From Gammaproteobacteria bacterium (lineage in GTDB: Bacteria > Pseudomonadota > Gammaproteobacteria > Arenicellales > UBA868): 64,000 nt of DNA. The stretch is from the NCBI GenBank assembly GCA_022451485.1, contig JAKUQS010000003.1, forward strand, positions 1 through 64,000. The letters are read 5' to 3'. A model generated the notes under the pieces. That model was not told the origin of the DNA and did not search any database. It saw only the letters and a program-made list of their open reading frames with translations. Of this stretch, positions 1-8,268 are shown in pieces. Numbering within the stretch: position 1 is the first letter of the stretch; each line of letters begins with the position of its first letter. The position numbers and the translations under genes are program-made.

Positions 1-260
1 CCAGCAGCAGGTGCGGCATCGCCAGCAGCGGGCGCGGCATCGCCAGCAGCGGCAGCAGGTTCGGTAGCAGCAGCTGCCGACGCGGCATCGGCAGCGGCCG
101 GAGCAGCGTCAGCAGGCGCGGCATCAGCAGCAGCCGGAGCAGCGGCACCGGCAGCAGGTGCAGCATCAGCAGCGGCAGGTGCAGCATCAGCAGCGGCAGG
201 TGCAGCAGCGGCGGCAGCGGGTTCGGTAGCAGCAGCAGCCGGAGCGCGAGCAGCAGGAAC
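1..260. repeat. GC-rich imperfect tandem repeat (GCAGCAG-type)
   Basis: Plus-strand sequence is built from degenerate GCAGCAG, GCCGGAGCAGC and GGTGCAGCATCAGCAGC units; one unit of about 18 bases is repeated head to tail near 170-205. On the minus strand it encodes the Ala-rich stretch of the protein above. Such repeats are prone to slippage and misassembly. Confidence 0.7.
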
Positions 261-410
261 CGGGGCAGCGGCAGGAGCCGGTGTAGCGTCTGTAGTGGTC
301 GTTACAGCCGTCTGCGCAACTTGGACCGCAGCGCCCTCTACAAAAACGCTAGAGGAGTCAGCCAAGCTGCTCGACTTCGAATCTTGAGGACCAATATTAG
401 TCGTCGCCAA
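1..410 (-). CDS. Ala/Pro-rich low-complexity protein, cut by window edge
   Basis: The minus-strand reading frame is open from a TTG codon at 410 to the window edge (about 136 codons). It is closed upstream by an in-frame TGA. The first 45 or so residues are mixed and Ser/Thr-rich. From about residue 45 the sequence is almost entirely Ala and Pro with scattered Asp, Glu and Gly, in imperfect repeats of the type PAAADAA. No lysine-rich (histone H1-like) pattern, signal peptide or domain is visible in the part present. An ATG at 417 is in another frame and stops after six codons. A GGA triplet lies about 11 bases before the TTG, so the start is weakly supported. Composition suggests a flexible linker or surface-exposed spacer. 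Function unknown. Confidence 0.5.
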   Translation of the reverse strand, partial: MATTNIGPQDSKSSSLADSSSVFVEGAAVQVAQTAVTTTTDATPAPAAAPVPAARAPAAAATEPAAAAAAPAAADAAPAAADAAPAAGAAAPAAADAAPADAAPAAADAASAAAATEPAAAAGDAAPAAGDAAPAA

Positions 411-617
411 CGGCCATATTCCGTGTAAGTTTCAATAGGAGATACGCTGTCCAAACTATATTAGGTTTTGCTAAAACAATCAATTAACTAGCAACCATTC
501 ATTCGACAAAAAGAGTTACAAAATGGGCTGATTACGGCGGTTCCCAACGCAAATGGACGGGCTGCTAGTCACCGCCACGCACAGGCACCTCTCACTATGT
601 TCAATAGCTTCAGTCTG
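411..617. other. Intergenic, no gene seen
   Basis: AT-rich spacer between the upstream end of the Ala-rich gene and the 3' end of the lipoprotein gene. It should hold the promoter of the Ala-rich gene. No convincing hairpin or RNA gene is visible. Confidence 0.4.
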
Positions 618-902
618 TCAGTTCACACACTCGTAGGTCGCGAACCCATCTGGCACCGCGTCGGGCACCCAGTTGGCTTGTTTGCCAAATTGTCGGCAAT
701 GCTTATCAGCGACTTTCGCTGCCTTCCACTGACCGTTACAGAATAGGTCGACCGCCCTCTCTTTCACCTTCGCACAAGCCTCTGAATGGATCACCACACC
801 ACTCAACATGACAGAGTGATCAGTGCCGCTTACAACATGATAGCCACAGCCAGAAACGAGCAGTGCAGATAACAATACCCCTGTGGTCAAAAAGTGATTC
901 AT
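618..902 (-). CDS. Small lipoprotein, function unknown
   Basis: A 94-residue protein with a short positively charged start, a hydrophobic segment and a clear lipobox ending in LVSGC (Cys19), so it is very likely a lipid-anchored envelope protein. The mature part carries five further cysteines, which could form disulfides in the periplasm. A good ribosome site (GGAG, six bases before ATG at 902) fixes the start. I recognise no family. It is monocistronic, divergent from the molybdenum hydroxylase operon. Confidence 0.7.
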   Translation of the reverse strand: MNHFLTTGVLLSALLVSGCGYHVVSGTDHSVMLSGVVIHSEACAKVKERAVDLFCNGQWKAAKVADKHCRQFGKQANWVPDAVPDGFATYECVN

Positions 903-977
903 GTGTCACTCCGATCGAGTCGCATCAGCTATAAGAAGCTATAGGATAACCCCACTCCCGACCACTTGGCGATAGAA

Positions 978-999
978 TATTTCAAGCAGGTTTGAAATA
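978..999. promoter_or_regulatory. 8-bp inverted repeat upstream of Mo-hydroxylase operon
   Basis: TATTTCAA at 978-985 and TTGAAATA at 992-999 are perfect inverted copies six bases apart, ending 17 bases before the ATG at 1017. The symmetry and position fit an operator for a dimeric repressor or a small hairpin over the leader. There is no T-run, so it is not a terminator. The cognate regulator is not in the window. Confidence 0.4.
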
Positions 1000-1016
1000 C
1001 TCAGCGATTTCCTCCA

Positions 1017-3383
1017 ATGGGCTATTCTGATTTGAATCATAGCGACACAAAACAAGGCATCGGCGCCTCCGTTAAACGCAACGAAGATGCGCGGCTCGTC
1101 AATGGGCAGGGGACTTACTTAGCGGATCTCGAAATACCAGGCACACTAGAAGCCGCTTTCATTCGAAGTCCAGTCGCCCACGCACGCCTCGGTGCCGTTA
1201 AGGTGCCAAGCGAATATAACAATCATGTTTTTCTCGCTGCCGATCTCGATTTTGCACACCCTATCGTGGCGGCAACCGATGACCCTCAGTTTCAGAGTAC
1301 GAAGCAGTTCGCTCTTGCAAAAAATAAAGTCCGTTATGTTGGAGAGATGATTGCCGTGTGTATTGCGCCTACGCGAGCGCAAGCAGAAGACATCGCGCAA
1401 TCATGCGAGTTGGAGTTAGATGAACTACCTGCCCTATGGGATATGGACGTGGCCACTAGCCCGGACGCCCTGCTGATACACGAGCATTGGCGCGATAATA
1501 TCTATCTTAAGACCGACGTGTCGGTAGGCGATTTAGAACGTGCGCGCAAGGAAGCCACTGTTAGCCTTTCTAAATCACTGTCCATGGGCCGGCACGGCGC
1601 TGTGCCACTTGAATGCCGGGGCGTTCTCGCCCACCATGACCGACGACTGAACGAACTGACGGTTTACAGTTCGACTCAGTTTCCACACGTACTGCGAACT
1701 TGCATCTCTCGCGCTCTCGACCTACCCGAAAGCCAGGTTCGAGTCATCGCGCCTGATGTTGGCGGTGGCTTTGGGGCCAAAGGCAACTTCAGTCCAGAGG
1801 AACTGACTATCGCAGCACTGGCAATGAAACTTAATCAACCTATCCGCTGGATTGAGGACCGAAGGGAAAACTTGATTGCCTCACCCCATGCTCGTGAACA
1901 CCGCTATGACGTCACTGTGCATGCGAACAATGATGGCCTGATCCTCGGCATTGAGGCGCTGATTCGAGTGGATGCCGGCGCGTATTCAGTATGGCCCTGG
2001 ACGGCAGCAATGGAGGCCGGCATGGTCGTTGGCATCTTGCCGGGCCCGTATCACGTACCCGCTTACGCGGCCAAATCGCAAAGCATCTGCACCAATAAAA
2101 CTCCGATGGGCCCCTACCGGGGCGTCGGACGCACGGGGGCGTGTTTCGCGATGGACGTCATGATCGACGCGCTGGCACGTGAACTGCACCTCGATCCAGC
2201 CGACGTGCGGTTGCTGAACCTGATCAAACCCGAAGACATGCCTTACCAATCAATCACCGGCAAACAGTACGATAGTGGTGACTACCCAGAAGCGGCAAGA
2301 AAGGCGCTTGATGCCATCGATGTTGGCGCCATTCGTTCGCGTCAGGCGACTGGCGAGAAAGATAACCGCCTGATTGGCTTTGGCATGTCCTCCTATACCG
2401 AGCAAACCGCCCATGGCACCGCCGAATGGGTCAGTCGTGGCCTACCCGTCGTCTTTGGTTACGAACCCGCACTTGCTCGACTGACACCTGATGGAAAGCT
2501 GATATTGCATGTCGGCATTCAGAACCATGGGCAGGGACTCGAAACCACGCTCGCCCAGGTGGCGAGCGAAGAACTCGGCATTGCAGTCGCCGATGTGGTT
2601 GTCCGACACGGGGACAGCTCGGTATCACCCTATGGCATGGGCACCTTCGGCTCTCGCAGCATGACGATGGCCGGCGGCGCAGTCTCAGTAGCCTGCGGCC
2701 AACTGGCCGACAAGGTCAAACGGATCGGAGCTCACCTGCTGCAGAGCACAGCGGATGCCGTCACGCTATCCGACGGGCGTGTCCACACAGAAACGGCTTC
2801 AGTTCCGTTGGCCGAAGTCGCAGAAGCGGCAACCCTGCACCCAGAACGATTGCCCGAAGGCGAAGAACCCGGCCTCGATATTTCTGCCGTTTATGAACCC
2901 AAACGAAGCACTGGTGCGTTCTCTTATGCCACCCACGCCTGTGTCATGGCCGTCGATCCGGGCACCGGTGAAATGGAGATTCTCGATTATGTCGTTGTCC
3001 ACGATTGTGGTCGCATGGTAAACCCGATGATTGTCGAAGCCCAGGTTGTCGGGGGCGTTGCACAAGGATTGGGAACCGCGCTTTACGAAGAAATCCCCTA
3101 TGACGACAACGGCCAGCCACTTTCGTCCACGTTTCTGGATTACATGATCCCTGGGTGCGCTGAAGTTCCGAATGTACGCATGCTGCATATAGAAACCCCA
3201 TCACCACACACTCAGTACGGCATCAAGGGCCTCGGTGAAGGGGGCGCCATCTCACCACCCGCAGCAGTCGTCAATGCACTCAACGACGCACTCAAATCGC
3301 TCGGAGCGGAAATCACGCAGACACCGGTCACACCACTGCGAATACTCGAAGCGATTCAATCGGGCACGGCTTCATCATTATGA
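1017..3383 (+). CDS. Molybdenum hydroxylase large (Mo-pterin binding) subunit, xanthine dehydrogenase/CoxL family
   Basis: Catalytic subunit of a three-subunit molybdenum hydroxylase that adds an oxygen from water to a carbon of an aromatic or heterocyclic ring or an aldehyde. At 788 residues it is full length. The N-terminal aldehyde-oxidase a/b hammerhead domain is followed by the molybdopterin-binding region with DVGGGFGAKG. The active-site loop near residue 365 reads PYRGVGR and not AYXCSFR, so this is not a true aerobic CO dehydrogenase. The C-terminal GLGEGGAI (near residue 740) holds the conserved catalytic Glu. The next gene starts inside this stop codon (ATGA), so expression is coupled. 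The substrate is unknown; the adjacent ring-cleavage dioxygenase suggests an aromatic or heteroaromatic compound. Confidence 0.9.
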   Translation: MGYSDLNHSDTKQGIGASVKRNEDARLVNGQGTYLADLEIPGTLEAAFIRSPVAHARLGAVKVPSEYNNHVFLAADLDFAHPIVAATDDPQFQSTKQFALAKNKVRYVGEMIAVCIAPTRAQAEDIAQSCELELDELPALWDMDVATSPDALLIHEHWRDNIYLKTDVSVGDLERARKEATVSLSKSLSMGRHGAVPLECRGVLAHHDRRLNELTVYSSTQFPHVLRTCISRALDLPESQVRVIAPDVGGGFGAKGNFSPEELTIAALAMKLNQPIRWIEDRRENLIASPHAREHRYDVTVHANNDGLILGIEALIRVDAGAYSVWPWTAAMEAGMVVGILPGPYHVPAYAAKSQSICTNKTPMGPYRGVGRTGACFAMDVMIDALARELHLDPADVRLLNLIKPEDMPYQSITGKQYDSGDYPEAARKALDAIDVGAIRSRQATGEKDNRLIGFGMSSYTEQTAHGTAEWVSRGLPVVFGYEPALARLTPDGKLILHVGIQNHGQGLETTLAQVASEELGIAVADVVVRHGDSSVSPYGMGTFGSRSMTMAGGAVSVACGQLADKVKRIGAHLLQSTADAVTLSDGRVHTETASVPLAEVAEAATLHPERLPEGEEPGLDISAVYEPKRSTGAFSYATHACVMAVDPGTGEMEILDYVVVHDCGRMVNPMIVEAQVVGGVAQGLGTALYEEIPYDDNGQPLSSTFLDYMIPGCAEVPNVRMLHIETPSPHTQYGIKGLGEGGAISPPAAVVNALNDALKSLGAEITQTPVTPLRILEAIQSGTASSL

Positions 3384-4207
3384 AACCCGCGCCTTTTTCA
3401 TACTATCGTGCAACATCAGTTGAAGATGCCATCACGGCGCTATCGGGCGCTGACGGCATGGTAGCTGTGCTGGCCGGCGGGCAGTCTCTTGTACCCATGC
3501 TCAATCTTCGCCTATCACCCGTTGATCACCTGATCGATCTCAGACCCATTACTGCCCTATCACGCCAAGAGGAAACTCCCGAAGCCATCTGTTATGGCGC
3601 ATTAACCACACACGCCGCGTTTGAGGACGGCGCCGTACCAGACGGGACCAACGGACTAATGCGCTACGCTGCATCTCACATCGCCTATCGTGCAGTGCGC
3701 AACCGTGGCACCCTCGGTGGCGCTCTTGCGCTGGCTGACCCCGCCGCAGACTGGCTTACCACGGCGGTTGCGCTCGATGCATCGGTCACACTGACCGGCC
3801 CCGACGGTCAGCGATACCTAGCTATTACAGAGTTTGTTGTCGGGCCCTACTACACTCAGATCGCAGAACACGAAATAATTGACAGCGTCGTGGTGCCTCG
3901 TCGATCTGCTACTGAGCGATGGGGCTACTACAAGGTAGCGCCCAAGGTTGGGGAATACGCTAAGTCACTTGCTGTCGCCCTGGTTGATTCTGAGAAAGCC
4001 TCCGCGCGGTTAGTCATCGGCGCCTGGAGTGATGTCCCGCTCGCGCTGGAGGCTAGCGCAAGCGCATTACTTGATGGGGCCAAGCAAAATGATCTGAGCA
4101 TGATCGTACAAAATGAACTGGACCTGAAGATGCCTTCCTTATCACCCGCTGAACGACGACTCCACACCGCGACCGCCGTGCGGGCAGCCGAGCAAACCAG
4201 ATCATGA
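3380..4207 (+). CDS. Molybdenum hydroxylase FAD-binding medium subunit (CoxM-like)
   Basis: A 275-residue FAD subunit that passes electrons from the iron-sulfur subunit to an acceptor. The two family motifs for FAD are visible: AGGQSLVPMLNLRL near residues 32-45 and RNRGTLGGALALADPAADW near 107-125. Length is normal for CoxM/CutM proteins. The ATG overlaps the stop of the large-subunit gene by four bases, and its own stop overlaps the start of the small subunit in the same way, which keeps the subunits in stoichiometry. Confidence 0.9.
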   Translation: MKPAPFSYYRATSVEDAITALSGADGMVAVLAGGQSLVPMLNLRLSPVDHLIDLRPITALSRQEETPEAICYGALTTHAAFEDGAVPDGTNGLMRYAASHIAYRAVRNRGTLGGALALADPAADWLTTAVALDASVTLTGPDGQRYLAITEFVVGPYYTQIAEHEIIDSVVVPRRSATERWGYYKVAPKVGEYAKSLAVALVDSEKASARLVIGAWSDVPLALEASASALLDGAKQNDLSMIVQNELDLKMPSLSPAERRLHTATAVRAAEQTRS

Positions 4208-4677
4208 AACAATCAGTCTCTTTAACCGTCAACGGTCGTCCTGTCGAGACGACGGTGGAACCCCGCCTCAGCCTTGCGGATTTCCTGCGTCTAGAACTTC
4301 GCCTTACTGCGACCCATCTGGGCTGCGAGCACGGCGTGTGTGGCGCGTGCACTGTCTTGATAGACGGTGAACCGGCGCGTTCATGTATCGCCCTGACGGT
4401 GTCGCTTAGTGACGCTCAGATTACGACCCTTGAGGGATTAGCTGACGATCCAGCGATGCAAGTCATTAAACAGGCATTTCACGACAAGCATGGGCTTCAG
4501 TGCGGCTTCTGTACGTCCGGCATGTTGATCAGCACGCGCGATCTCCTCAAACGCACGCCTAACCCTAGCGAGAACACCGTACGTAACGGACTGAGCGGTA
4601 ACCTGTGCCGATGCACAGGTTATCAGGGCATCGTGCGTGCTGTGCTCAAGGCTGCTGAGGACTTAGCGGCGTCGTAA
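4204..4677 (+). CDS. Molybdenum hydroxylase 2Fe-2S small subunit (CoxS-like)
   Basis: A 157-residue iron-sulfur subunit carrying electrons from the molybdenum site to FAD. The plant-ferredoxin-type cluster ligands are Cys41, Cys46, Cys49 and Cys61. The C-terminal helical domain has the second set, Cys100, Cys103, Cys135 and Cys137 (CGFC and CRC). All eight are present, so the electron chain should be functional. ATGA overlap with the FAD subunit. The gene order L-M-S differs from the M-S-L or S-M-L orders often seen in CODH operons. Confidence 0.92.
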   Translation: MKQSVSLTVNGRPVETTVEPRLSLADFLRLELRLTATHLGCEHGVCGACTVLIDGEPARSCIALTVSLSDAQITTLEGLADDPAMQVIKQAFHDKHGLQCGFCTSGMLISTRDLLKRTPNPSENTVRNGLSGNLCRCTGYQGIVRAVLKAAEDLAAS

Positions 4678-4698
4678 CGCCCCCTCGGCACGACTGTT

Positions 4699-5766
4699 AT
4701 GCGATCAACCATTCTCGGTGGCGCGATGCTGCCCCACGCTCCCCAGTTCTTTACCCTACCCGACACTGAAGACAAAAAGACAGTTGCCCGAGTACAGCAA
4801 ACTGCCGCTGACATCGGCGAACAACTGCGGGCACTGGAACCTGATCTTTGGATCATCTTCTCAAACGACCATGCTGAACAGTTTTTTCACCAGGTGGCAC
4901 CAGCCTTCACCTTGCATGTTGGCGGTGAAGCGAACGGAGAGTTTGCAGGACATGCTTTTCATTGGGATGTACCCGGCGCCATCGGGCTGGAACTGGTACG
5001 GCGTCTTTACCGACTCGGCTTCGACCCTGCTTTCACCAGTACCGCTAAAGTTGACTATGCGATCGGTATTCCATTGACTCATCTGGGTCACAAGGGTTCA
5101 GTACTTCCGATCTTCGTCAACGCCTACCTGCCACCGCAGCCCACCATGGAACGTTGCTATGCCTTCGGACAGGCTATTGCGCAAAGCCTCACTGCCATGG
5201 GCGTGCGAACCATCGTGCTCGCCAGTGGCGGCATGTCGCACTATCCCGGCACCGATCGTTATTCGCAGCCCGCGCTTGAGTGGGACACCAACGCACTCGC
5301 TCGACTTAAAGATGGCAATCTCAAATCGCTATTAGGTTATGACGAGGTAGAGTTGGACGACACGGGTAACATCGAGCTGCGCTGTTGGGCTTGTGCAGCC
5401 GGCGCACTGGGGCAACGCAAACCCGACATCGTGGCACTAGAACCCAGCTGGCACCATAATTACGCGTCACTGGGTTGGTATACGCCTACTCAACCGGTAA
5501 GCAATTTTCACTATCCCAGCATTCAGCCTGAGCTGGTCGCCCTGACCACTGCACTCCATCAAATCGCACACGATGTCGATCACAGAAGCGCATTTATCGC
5601 AAACCGCCAGGATTTTGCAGACTCGTTCTTGCTCGATAAAAACCAGACTAAACTCCTAGTAAAACTGGACGTGCCGGCACTGGTCGCGCTAGGGGTGCAC
5701 CCACTGATCCCCTTTCTCGCCAATATGCAGGTGCAACGACAAGAAGCGGCAAGTGCTCTCTCCTGA
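4699..5766 (+). CDS. Class III extradiol ring-cleavage dioxygenase, LigB-LigA fusion
   Basis: A 355-residue protein of the protocatechuate 4,5-dioxygenase/LigB family, which opens catechol-type rings with non-heme Fe(II). Candidate metal and catalytic residues are His13 (LPHAPQ), His58 (SNDHAE), Glu226 (NIELRCW) and His181 (GMSHYPG). After the catalytic domain (about residues 1-270), the last 80 or so residues resemble the small LigA subunit (DFADSFLLD, LVALGVHPLIPFL), so both subunits are joined in one chain. It lies 21 bases after the hydroxylase small subunit, so the operon probably hydroxylates a ring and then cleaves it. The substrate cannot be read from sequence. Confidence 0.85.
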   Translation: MRSTILGGAMLPHAPQFFTLPDTEDKKTVARVQQTAADIGEQLRALEPDLWIIFSNDHAEQFFHQVAPAFTLHVGGEANGEFAGHAFHWDVPGAIGLELVRRLYRLGFDPAFTSTAKVDYAIGIPLTHLGHKGSVLPIFVNAYLPPQPTMERCYAFGQAIAQSLTAMGVRTIVLASGGMSHYPGTDRYSQPALEWDTNALARLKDGNLKSLLGYDEVELDDTGNIELRCWACAAGALGQRKPDIVALEPSWHHNYASLGWYTPTQPVSNFHYPSIQPELVALTTALHQIAHDVDHRSAFIANRQDFADSFLLDKNQTKLLVKLDVPALVALGVHPLIPFLANMQVQRQEAASALS

Positions 5767-5869
5767 TCGCAGGACCCCGTTGAAACGATACGCAGCGCAC
5801 TGAAAATCTGATGATCACCACGTGACACACTGCTCTACTCACCGGCGACATTGAGCCGGATGTACAACA

Positions 5870-6469
5870 ATGAAAATTGAAAATCAATTCACAATTGAAC
5901 ACGCCCCGGCAATGGTCTGGGCTGGACTGTCCGACATCTACACCGTTGCAGAGTGTCTTCCCGGCGCCTCGGTTGCTGATGAACTGCCGAATAATCGCTA
6001 CCGTGGGCGTTTCGCCGTCAAACTCGGTCCGCTTGCTGCCACTTTCGAAGGCGAACTTCAAATCGAACACGATCTAAACAATCAGTCGGCAACAGTCTCG
6101 GGTAAAGGCACTGACACACGATCAAGTTCTCGGGCTCAGGCCAGCCTGCATTACCAACTCGAACCAACAGATGCTGGCCATACCAAAGTACTGATCACGA
6201 CCGATCTGACGCTTGCCGGTGCGTTGGCACAGTTCGGGAAAGCGGCCGTTATCCAGCAAGTCGCAAACCGTATCACTGTGGAATTTGTCGCCGCATTCGA
6301 ACAGCGTCTCTTGCAACATTCGGCCGAAACACATACGCCTACCGTCGATGCCCCTAGTCATGAATTCGTATCAACCGATCAGCCCGCACTCAACGCAGGC
6401 CACCTCTTGCTCTCCGTGTGCCGAGACCTAATGCGGCGCTGGTGGACGAAGTTATTCCACCGTCCTTGA
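5870..6469 (+). CDS. CoxG-like SRPBCC protein
   Basis: A 199-residue protein of the CoxG (CO dehydrogenase subunit G) family: an SRPBCC hydrophobic-pocket domain over residues 1-150, with the family signature of a short N-terminal strand (KIENQFTIEH), LPGA and a FAVKLGPL strand. The C-terminal 45 residues are a linker ending in a basic, Trp-containing tail that may contact the membrane. In other bacteria CoxG helps recruit or mature a Mo hydroxylase at the membrane. It follows the hydroxylase and dioxygenase genes by about 100 bases and is probably part of the same unit. Confidence 0.85.
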   Translation: MKIENQFTIEHAPAMVWAGLSDIYTVAECLPGASVADELPNNRYRGRFAVKLGPLAATFEGELQIEHDLNNQSATVSGKGTDTRSSSRAQASLHYQLEPTDAGHTKVLITTDLTLAGALAQFGKAAVIQQVANRITVEFVAAFEQRLLQHSAETHTPTVDAPSHEFVSTDQPALNAGHLLLSVCRDLMRRWWTKLFHRP

Positions 6470-6481
6470 TAGGCAAAAAAT

Positions 6482-6503
6482 CAGGCCCCAATTTGGATGC
6501 CTG
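6482..6503. terminator. Possible bidirectional hairpin between convergent genes
   Basis: CAGGC (6482-6486) pairs with GCCTG (6499-6503), with an additional CC/GG pair inside. An A-run lies on the left and a short T-rich stretch on the right. It sits exactly between the convergent CoxG-like and class II aldolase genes. The stem is short, so this is tentative. Confidence 0.35.
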
Positions 6504-6506
6504 CGA

Positions 6507-7337
6507 TTATTTATCCTGTGCCATGACGTCCACCGCTCGATCCGGGTAAATCACCTGGTCGGATAACCGATACATCTGATTGATCTCTTCGAGTGATCGG
6601 TATTGCACCGCCGTCCCCTTAATAGCGGCCAACTGCTCCGCCAGGATCACTCGCTTCACTTCTGCAGTAAATGCCGTCAGGCGGTGGTAAGCCTCGGAAA
6701 TCGTTCGACCGATCGTGGTGACTCCATGTCCGAGCATGACCAGACAATTGGTGTCGCCAATAAAGGGACCAATCAATCGTGCATCCTGCTCGACATCAAT
6801 ATGCGCAGAAAGATAATACGGGGGTTTGCCATGAATAAATGGAAAGTCAAGCGACAGGACACCGACCTCGCTAAACCCACCAGATGAAAACAATCCAATG
6901 GTATCGTTATCATGGACATGAATGACCGCGTTCGCATCAGGACGCAGCCGAAGAATTTCACGGTTAAGATTGTGACCCACACTGGTCATCTCCGAGCCGA
7001 CCAGAATATCAGCCGTCGGGATGTCAGTAATAACAATATCCTCCATGGCCATTTCTTCGAGCGACACTCCGGCCGGTTTGGTGTAAGCCACACCATGTGG
7101 ATACCCGTCAGAGGGGACTCGGATCGCCATGTTCCCAAGCGTATTGTGGATATACCCTCGGTTAGCAACAAGACCCGCATACCGAAGGAATGCCTGGCCT
7201 ACACCTGCATCAAAAATGATGTCCTGTGTCACTGCATCACTACCCCCATTTCTCCGCCACCAACAGACATTATCAGTTACCCATGTCCGTACAAACAACA
7301 CTTGGGAGAATCTGACAAATCTGTAGAATGAGCGCAT
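6507..7337 (-). CDS. Class II aldolase/adducin family protein
   Basis: A 276-residue member of the zinc-dependent class II aldolase family (fuculose-phosphate aldolase fold). The metal-binding HVH sits in AVIHVHDNDT and the third ligand in LGHGV. Members cleave sugar phosphates or decarboxylate 3-oxo acids such as 3-oxo-tetronate 4-phosphate. GAGGAA precedes the ATG at 7337 by about seven bases, supporting this start. A GTG about 36 codons inside is an alternative that would remove an unusual Trp/Arg-rich leader. The gene is divergent from the transaminase gene, with only 28 bases between them. The four-carbon acid-sugar kinase and dehydrogenase at 12.7-15 kb could be functional partners. Confidence 0.8.
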   Translation of the reverse strand: MRSFYRFVRFSQVLFVRTWVTDNVCWWRRNGGSDAVTQDIIFDAGVGQAFLRYAGLVANRGYIHNTLGNMAIRVPSDGYPHGVAYTKPAGVSLEEMAMEDIVITDIPTADILVGSEMTSVGHNLNREILRLRPDANAVIHVHDNDTIGLFSSGGFSEVGVLSLDFPFIHGKPPYYLSAHIDVEQDARLIGPFIGDTNCLVMLGHGVTTIGRTISEAYHRLTAFTAEVKRVILAEQLAAIKGTAVQYRSLEEINQMYRLSDQVIYPDRAVDVMAQDK

Positions 7338-7365
7338 TACCGGGTTCCTCGTTTGGACAACCTCG

Positions 7366-8268
7366 ATGACCGATAATCAATTTTCCGATGGCTGCGCATT
7401 TGTTAATGGGGAGTACGTTCCTATCGCCGCAGCCGCGATCCCCATACTCGATATGGGCTTCTTACGGTCCGACGTCACCTACGATGTTGTGGGGGTCTGG
7501 AATGGCAAATTTTTTCGATTGGAAGATCACTTGACTCGCTTCGAGAAATCGTGGAATCGCCTACGTATGTCGCCAGACATCAACCCTGAAGGTATTCGCG
7601 ATGCGCTTATTGAGTGCGTGCGGCGGGCGGAACTACAACACGCTTACGTCAATATGATTATGACGCGTGGAATCAGCGAGAAGGGTAACCGTGACCCGCG
7701 GCTCTTTAAAAATCGATTCTATGCATTTGCAATCCCCTACGTTTGGCTCGCCCGTATGGATCAGCAGGCGCAAGGGATTCATCTCGTAATAGCCCAAGAA
7801 ACCATCCGCACACCAACAAGCGCTTTTGACCCAGCGGTTAAGAATTTCCAATGGGGTGATCTAACCCAAGGCATCTACGAAGCTTATGAACGCAACGGCT
7901 ACACCGTCGTTTTGCCCGATGCTGACGGCAATATTACAGAAGGACCTGGTTTCAATGTCTTCGCAGTGAAAAATAAGGCATTAAGCACACCGGCCAGCGG
8001 CGTACTGCAAGGCATCACCCGCCAGACCATGCTTGATTTGGCCGATGAACAGGGAATTCCCGCTAACGTTTCCCTATTAAGCGCCGATGAACTGCGTGCG
8101 GCTGATGAAATTTTCCTGTCAAGCACCGCAGGCGGCGTAATCCCAGTGACTACGGTCGATGGACAAGCAGTGGGAAATGGCAAACCGGGCGTAATCACCG
8201 AGAAACTTCGCAAACGGTACTGGCAAGCCCACGACGAAGAACGCTGGACGACACCAATCAACTATTGA
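7366..8268 (+). CDS. Putative (R)-selective amine transaminase (class IV, BCAT fold)
   Basis: A 300-residue PLP enzyme of fold type IV. The PLP lysine is Lys159 in the segment DPAVKNFQWGDL. The surrounding segments (FLRSDVTYDV, VLQGITRQT, STAGGVIPVTT) closely resemble the Arthrobacter-type (R)-amine transaminases more than BCAT or D-amino acid transaminase, which usually carry other residues after the lysine. This identification is from remembered family sequences. Such enzymes move an amino group between a chiral amine and a keto acid. Its stop overlaps the convergent glycosyltransferase gene by seven bases. Confidence 0.8.
   Translation: MTDNQFSDGCAFVNGEYVPIAAAAIPILDMGFLRSDVTYDVVGVWNGKFFRLEDHLTRFEKSWNRLRMSPDINPEGIRDALIECVRRAELQHAYVNMIMTRGISEKGNRDPRLFKNRFYAFAIPYVWLARMDQQAQGIHLVIAQETIRTPTSAFDPAVKNFQWGDLTQGIYEAYERNGYTVVLPDADGNITEGPGFNVFAVKNKALSTPASGVLQGITRQTMLDLADEQGIPANVSLLSADELRAADEIFLSSTAGGVIPVTTVDGQAVGNGKPGVITEKLRKRYWQAHDEERWTTPINY

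Noticed and set aside
2799-3188. Minus-strand 129-codon open frame
   Set aside because: Lies wholly inside the well-supported Mo-hydroxylase large subunit gene, has no domain or ribosome site, and mirrors its codon bias.
1017-4677. Aerobic CO dehydrogenase (coxL, coxM, coxS)
   Set aside because: The order and subunits match the family, but the active-site loop reads PYRGVGR and lacks the AYXCSFR motif needed for the Mo-Cu site of CO dehydrogenase.
4699-5766. Memo partner of AmrS
   Set aside because: Memo shares the LigB fold, but this protein keeps the extradiol iron ligands and has a LigA-like C-terminal extension, so it is a ring-cleaving dioxygenase.
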